The translations under genes were made by a program, and so were the position numbers. Below the pieces are notes generated by a model that was not told the origin of the DNA, searched no databases, and saw nothing but the letters and a program-made list of their open reading frames with translations. A DNA stretch of 10,039 bases from Bacillota bacterium (GTDB lineage Bacteria > Bacillota > Clostridia > Lachnospirales > Lachnospiraceae), in assembly GCA_023415475.1 (NCBI GenBank), contig JAEZKL010000177.1:1-10039 (forward strand). Direction: 5' to 3'. Positions 7,522-10,039 of the stretch are shown here, in pieces; the stretch's first letter is position 1; the number at the start of each line of letters is the position of its first letter.

Positions 7522-8268
7522 ATGAGGAAGGTAAGCAGTATCTTGTTAAGTGTTCTGATGGTCCTATCATTGATGACAGGCTGCAATAAATCAGGAACTG
7601 AAGGTAATAGTGAAGAAAATAATCAGCCCCAAGAAGATAATGTTATTGATGTATCAGATATGGAGCAATTTAGTGAGCCGGATAAGGATGATACGGTAGC
7701 AGAAATCGTAATTCGAGATTATGGATCAATCTTCGTCCGATTCTTTGATGATGCTGCACCGAAGGCGGTTGAGAATTTTATTACCCATGCCAAGGAAGGC
7801 TATTATGATGGGGTTATCTTTCATCGTATCATTAAGGATTTCATGCTTCAGGGTGGAGATCCGACAGGAACCGGAAGGGGTGGTGAAAGCATCTGGGGTG
7901 AGAGCTTTGCAGATGAATTCACTACAGAGCTTCAGCCTTACCGAGGAGCACTATGTATGGCAAATTCAGGCCCCGGAACGAATGGCAGTCAGTTTTTTCT
8001 GGTTCAAGCCGGTCAGACCTATGATAAAAGTGTCCTGGATCAGGTTGAAGCAAAGTATAAAGTAGAATTTGATGCTCAGTCACGAAAAGCTTACAGTGAG
8101 GTAGGCGGTACTCCCTGGCTGTATCAGATGCACACCGTATTCGGTCAGATTTATAAGGGATATGAGGTTCTGGATGCTGTTGCGAATGTAGAGATGGAGG
8201 ATGCGAGAAACGGTATCCCTGCTAAAGAAGTTGTGATAGAGACAATTATCGTATCGGAATATGAATAG
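7522..8268 (+). CDS. Lipoprotein cyclophilin-type peptidyl-prolyl cis-trans isomerase
   Basis: This is a 248-residue protein with a short signal peptide ending in LMTGC, so Cys21 should be lipidated and the enzyme should act on the outer face of the membrane. A polar linker (22-58) leads into a cyclophilin domain that catalyses proline isomerisation during protein folding. The active-site set of human CypA is all present: Arg102, Phe107 and Gln110 (in FHRIIKDFMLQGGD), Ala147-Asn148, Gln157 and Phe159 (in MANSGPGTNGSQFF), and Trp199-Leu200 with His204. Between Phe159 and Trp199 there are about 32 more residues than in CypA, a charged loop with VEAKYKVEFDAQSRKAYSEVGG. As far as I recall, related Clostridia proteins carry a similar loop. 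The ribosome binding site is weak (AAGAAAGG at 7498-7505), but the signal peptide supports this ATG. A hairpin and a terminator follow. Confidence 0.93.
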   Translation: MRKVSSILLSVLMVLSLMTGCNKSGTEGNSEENNQPQEDNVIDVSDMEQFSEPDKDDTVAEIVIRDYGSIFVRFFDDAAPKAVENFITHAKEGYYDGVIFHRIIKDFMLQGGDPTGTGRGGESIWGESFADEFTTELQPYRGALCMANSGPGTNGSQFFLVQAGQTYDKSVLDQVEAKYKVEFDAQSRKAYSEVGGTPWLYQMHTVFGQIYKGYEVLDAVANVEMEDARNGIPAKEVVIETIIVSEYE

Positions 8269-8270
8269 GA

Positions 8271-8308
8271 GACGCTTTTGCATGTAAAATAATGCATAAA
8301 GCAATGTC
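8271..8308 (+). other. Stem-loop just after cyclophilin stop codon
   Basis: GCTTTTGCAT at 8274-8283 pairs with ATGCA-T-AAAGC at 8292-8302, giving ten base pairs with one bulged T. A short GAC/GTC extension (8271-8273 with 8306-8308) lies outside it. It begins two bases after the TAG stop. No U-run follows, so it is more likely an mRNA-stabilising or incidental structure than a terminator. Confidence 0.35.
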
Positions 8309-8363
8309 TTAAAAAAGCTACAATGAAATAGCCAAATTAATTATCTTAGAATGCAAGATACAC

Positions 8364-8389
8364 AAAAAGTTAGCAAAGCTAACTTTTTT
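8364..8389 (+). terminator. Rho-independent terminator after cyclophilin
   Basis: AAAAAGTTAGC at 8364-8374 pairs with GCTAACTTTTT at 8378-8388 around an AAA loop, and the stem runs into six T residues at 8384-8389. The A/T symmetry means it could also work on the minus strand. The lysine-riboswitch promoter begins only four bases later. Confidence 0.8.
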
Positions 8390-8392
8390 GAA

Positions 8393-8424
8393 TTGACATA
8401 ATACCCATGTTGTTGTAATATAAT
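8393..8424 (+). promoter_or_regulatory. Promoter of lysine riboswitch transcript
   Basis: A perfect -35 TTGACA lies at 8393-8398. TATAAT at 8419-8424 is a perfect -10 but at 20 bp spacing. The overlapping TAATAT at 8416-8421 gives the ideal 17 bp. Either choice starts transcription near 8428-8432, shortly before the aptamer. The -35 directly abuts the preceding terminator. Confidence 0.7.
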
Positions 8425-8441
8425 AGCGTAATTTCATAAGG

Positions 8442-8461
8442 CCTCATCTTCAAAGGTGAGG
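8442..8461 (+). other. Upstream hairpin competing with riboswitch P1
   Basis: CCTCATC at 8442-8448 pairs with GGTGAGG at 8455-8461 (one G-T pair) around loop TTCAAA. The 3' arm contains the TGAGG that also forms the 5' strand of the lysine aptamer P1 helix (8457-8464). The two structures therefore exclude each other. Whether this matters for switching is inference. Confidence 0.45.
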
Positions 8462-8634
8462 TAGAGGCGCGATATTTAACAGTCCGTAGAGGAGCCCAAG
8501 GAGCTTAGATACTATGGAGAAGGAAATGTCGCCGAAGTTTGTAGTATCCCTCGGTACTATATGCTGGGTCTGCAGTTAAGAGCTGCAGGACTGTCTTGGC
8601 GAGCTACCCGGTTTGCCAAGTTGTGCTATCTCAT
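8455..8634 (+). promoter_or_regulatory. Lysine riboswitch aptamer (L-box)
   Basis: The region carries the diagnostic L-box sequence. GAGGTAGAGGCGCGA (8458-8472) opens the junction, GTCGCCGAAG lies at 8528-8537, and CTCGG is followed by the TGCTGG block near 8550-8568. CTGCAG arms then close a short hairpin before GGACTGTC (8588-8595). A TTGGC/GCCAA stem completes the last arm (8596-8619). P1 is TGAGGTAG at 8457-8464 with CTATCTCA at 8626-8633, eight pairs including one G-T. All five arms of the family appear complete. L-boxes bind lysine and switch off lysine biosynthesis or uptake genes. The next gene encodes an amino-acid binding protein, which points to lysine as the transported substrate. 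Confidence 0.95.
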
Positions 8635-8648
8635 TAGGGATTTTGGGG

Positions 8649-8696
8649 ACTTAGGCATAGGCGTATTTATAACCTGAGTGAACCTCAGGTTTTTTT
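8649..8696 (+). terminator. Riboswitch expression platform: antiterminator and terminator
   Basis: AACCTGAG at 8671-8678 pairs with CTCAGGTT at 8684-8691 around loop TGAAC, followed by T residues to 8696, which makes a standard Rho-independent terminator. A competing helix is possible between ACTTAGG at 8649-8655 and CCTGAGT at 8673-8679 (seven pairs with one G-T), which would break the terminator. The likely logic is termination when lysine is bound and read-through into the binding-protein gene when it is not. The terminator is clear; the exact antiterminator is inferred. Confidence 0.85.
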
Positions 8697-8864
8697 ATTA
8701 TATAGTATGCCTGTATAGCCGGCTATCGTATTACACCTACCAATTATATAATAAAAACATCGCTAAGTTTATTACCCAAAAGCACAAAGACATCGGAGCT
8801 ATGAAGAGATAGCAGATGTAGAATCATATCACAATAATTTTTTAGAAAGCGGGAGGAAGATTTA
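8697..8864 (+). other. Leader between riboswitch terminator and binding-protein gene
   Basis: This 168-base AT-rich stretch completes the 596-base gene-free region 8269-8864. It holds a perfect 12-base palindrome, ATAGCCGGCTAT, at 8715-8726, too short-looped to be a good RNA hairpin. It ends in a strong ribosome binding site, GGGAGG at 8851-8856. No open reading frame with a start and ribosome binding site stands out, and no clear second promoter was seen. Confidence 0.5.
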
Positions 8865-9674
8865 ATGAAGAAGAAAATTGTAATACTGATGATTCTTGCA
8901 ATGACTGTCGTTGCGATGGCAGGCTGCGCGAAGAAGGATGACGGAAAATACCGTGTAGGTATGGAAGCAGGCTATGCACCTTTTAACTGGACTCAGGCTG
9001 ATAATTCAAACGGTGGTGTAGCGATTGAGGGCAGCAAGGAATTCGCTGGTGGATATGATGTCGAGATTGCGAAGAAGATCGCAGAGGGCTTAGGGAAAGA
9101 GCTGGTCATCGTTAAGACGGAATGGGATGGTCTGGTACCTGCATTAACCTCCGGTAAGATCGATGCAATCATTGCCGGTATGTCTCCGACAGCAGAACGT
9201 AAGGAAACAATTGATTTCTCAGATAATTATTATAAATCTGACCTAGTAATGGTAGTGAAGAAGGGCGGAGCTTATGAAGGAGCTACTTCCATTCAGGATT
9301 TCTCAGGAGCTAAGGTAACTGCTCAGCTGAATACCTTCCATTATACAGTAATCGAGCAGATTAACGGTGTTAATTTACAGCCGGCGATGGACAGCTTCCC
9401 CGCAATGAGAGTTGCTCTGGAATCCGGAGTGATTGATGGATATGTATCCGAGCGTCCCGAAGGCGTAAGTGCTTCGGCAGCAAACGAGAACTTTGCTATG
9501 GTTGAGTTTACAGAAGGCTTTGTTACCTCCGAAGATGATACGGCAATCGCTGTAGGTATCAAAAAGGGTAGTGAGCACACTGCAAAAATCAATGAGATCT
9601 TAGCAGGTATATCAGAAGAAGATCGCATCAGCATCATGGATGCCGCTATTGCAAATCAACCTGCAGCAGAATAG
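8865..9674 (+). CDS. Amino-acid ABC transporter substrate-binding lipoprotein (predicted lysine)
   Basis: This 269-residue family 3 extracellular solute-binding protein captures an amino acid outside the cell and delivers it to an ABC permease. The signal peptide ends in the lipobox MAGC, so Cys21 should be lipidated. The fold motifs are VGMEAGYAPFNW at 31-42, GGYDVEIAKKIA at 62-73, EWDGLVPALTSGKIDAIIAGM at 86-106, then SPTAERKETIDFSDNYY at 107-123. By alignment to LAO/HisJ proteins, Arg112 should hold the substrate carboxylate. Glu34 stands where the basic-side-chain Asp lies, with Tyr37 and Trp87 in the aromatic positions. IDGYVSERPEG (190-200) lies in the second lobe hinge area. GGAGG at 8852-8856, eight bases upstream, fixes the start. 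A complete lysine riboswitch precedes it and a permease gene follows 287 bases later. Lysine specificity is inferred from the riboswitch and the acidic pocket residue. Confidence 0.92.
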   Translation: MKKKIVILMILAMTVVAMAGCAKKDDGKYRVGMEAGYAPFNWTQADNSNGGVAIEGSKEFAGGYDVEIAKKIAEGLGKELVIVKTEWDGLVPALTSGKIDAIIAGMSPTAERKETIDFSDNYYKSDLVMVVKKGGAYEGATSIQDFSGAKVTAQLNTFHYTVIEQINGVNLQPAMDSFPAMRVALESGVIDGYVSERPEGVSASAANENFAMVEFTEGFVTSEDDTAIAVGIKKGSEHTAKINEILAGISEEDRISIMDAAIANQPAAE

Positions 9675-9687
9675 ATGTGAACTTTTG

Positions 9688-9724
9688 AGGCTGTCCAAAT
9701 AAAATTATAATTTTTGGACAGCCT
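9688..9724 (+). terminator. 12-bp stem-loop after binding-protein gene (attenuator or mRNA stabiliser)
   Basis: AGGCTGTCCAAA at 9688-9699 pairs perfectly with TTTGGACAGCCT at 9713-9724 around a 13-nt AT-rich loop. It begins 13 bases after the stop codon. No U-run follows the 3' arm, so full termination is doubtful. It is better placed as a 3'-end protector or partial attenuator that leaves more binding-protein mRNA than permease mRNA. Confidence 0.6.
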
Positions 9725-9729
9725 ATATT

Positions 9730-9814
9730 AACGCGAAGTGAAAGCGAGGTATTAGCCAGCATTGTTGGTGAGATACGAGCGCACCCGCGATAATAATGCC
9801 TGTAAACAGGCATT
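9730..9814 (+). repeat. Structured intercistronic spacer with nested hairpins
   Basis: Two structures lie here. The first is an imperfect hairpin: GTAT near 9750 pairs with ATAC near 9775, and inside it CCAGC pairs with GTTGG around ATT (about 9758-9770). It is flanked by CGCG-containing ends near 9732 and 9786. The second is a clean 8-bp hairpin, AATGCCTG 9795-9802 with CAGGCATT 9807-9814, loop TAAA. Together with the stem at 9688-9724 they fill the spacer. The layout resembles intercistronic repeats found in other bacteria, but whether it recurs in this genome cannot be seen from one copy. Confidence 0.45.
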
Positions 9815-9961
9815 GGTGAACTAGTAGTATATGATTACATAATAAATGAAACTCCGATTTAAAGTAAATAAAATCACGCATAGCGTTATGAATTGGATGG
9901 GCAGTCTTCTCTCCGGAATATTCATAGCTATGCTTTAGTGAATGGAAAGGCTTGGTGCATT

Positions 9962-10039
9962 ATGACTTGGGAATGGTTTGCAAGAATCGTCTCCGAAAAT
10001 TACCCTATGTTCCTAAGAGGAGCGGGTGTTACTCTGTTG
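9962..10039 (+). CDS. Amino-acid ABC transporter permease (3' partial)
   Basis: Only the first 26 codons are in the window, and the frame is open at the right edge. The peptide begins MTWEWFARIVSENYPMFLRG and continues AGVTLL. This is typical of the cytoplasmic N-terminus and first membrane helix of HisM/GlnP-type permeases, in which the FLRGAGVTLL-like block precedes the first helix. Such permeases form the membrane channel that accepts substrate from the binding protein and is driven by an ATPase, probably encoded further right. GGAAAGG at 9944-9950, eleven bases upstream, is a usable but weak ribosome binding site. A GTG at 9938 is in frame but has no ribosome binding site. Its position after the binding-protein gene puts it under the same lysine riboswitch unless a separate promoter lies in the spacer. 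Confidence 0.82.
   Translation, partial: MTWEWFARIVSENYPMFLRGAGVTLL

Noticed and set aside
9813..9843. Second promoter (TTGGTG...TACATA) before the permease
   Set aside because: Both elements match poorly and the region is AT-rich, so I could not separate it from chance.
9888..9938. 16-codon hydrophobic open reading frame just before the permease gene
   Set aside because: It has no ribosome binding site and is short enough to arise by chance. It could be a leader peptide, but nothing supports that beyond its position.
1..10039. CRISPR array, tRNA/rRNA genes, insertion sequences, toxin-antitoxin or phage genes
   Set aside because: No regularly spaced repeats, tRNA cloverleaf, transposase or phage-like coding sequence was seen in any frame.

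Overview
The window looks like ordinary chromosome from a low-to-moderate GC Firmicute. The best guess is a Clostridia/Lachnospiraceae genome (Anaerocolumna or Lachnoclostridium-like). This rests on strong AGGAGG-type ribosome binding sites, the style of the EF-G-like and cyclophilin proteins, and a classical L-box lysine riboswitch. No tRNA, rRNA, CRISPR array, transposase or phage gene was seen. The taxonomic call is inference from protein flavour, not a database result.

Layout, left to right. (1) 1-2078, +: most of an elongation factor G-like GTPase, cut at the left edge just before its P-loop. (2) 2079-2341: a leader with a 13-bp long-range inverted repeat and a TGAGAT-rich putative promoter/operator. 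(3) 2342-3706, +: an AzgA/PbuG-type purine base permease. (4) 3707-3996: the convergent gap, with two long, strong hairpins, one for each flanking gene. (5) 3997-5370, -: a UraA-type uracil (or uracil/xanthine) permease. (6) 5371-5613: a divergent, AT-rich promoter region. (7) 5614-7446, +: a polytopic membrane protein of the DUF4153 type with a soluble C-terminal domain. (8) 7522-8268, +: a lipoprotein cyclophilin (peptidyl-prolyl isomerase), followed by a terminator at 8364-8389. (9) 8393-8696: a promoter, a complete lysine riboswitch aptamer and a Rho-independent terminator. (10) 8865-9674, +: an amino-acid ABC transporter substrate-binding lipoprotein. (11) 9675-9961: a hairpin-rich intercistronic spacer. 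(12) 9962-10039, +: the start of the cognate ABC permease, cut at the right edge.

Functionally there are three blocks. The first is nucleobase salvage by two NCS2 permeases of different subfamilies in convergent orientation. The second is an envelope pair, the DUF4153 membrane protein and the extracytoplasmic cyclophilin. The third is an amino-acid importer whose substrate is predicted to be lysine because an L-box controls it. The riboswitch would let transcription reach the binding-protein gene only when lysine is scarce. The stem-loops between the binding-protein and permease genes could then set an excess of binding protein over permease.

I did not find a convincing previously undescribed system. 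The parts most worth a second look are the unexplained inverted-repeat leader before the purine permease, the altered G4/G5 motifs of the EF-G-like GTPase, the extra hairpin at the 5' end of the lysine riboswitch, and the structured spacer between the two ABC transporter genes.
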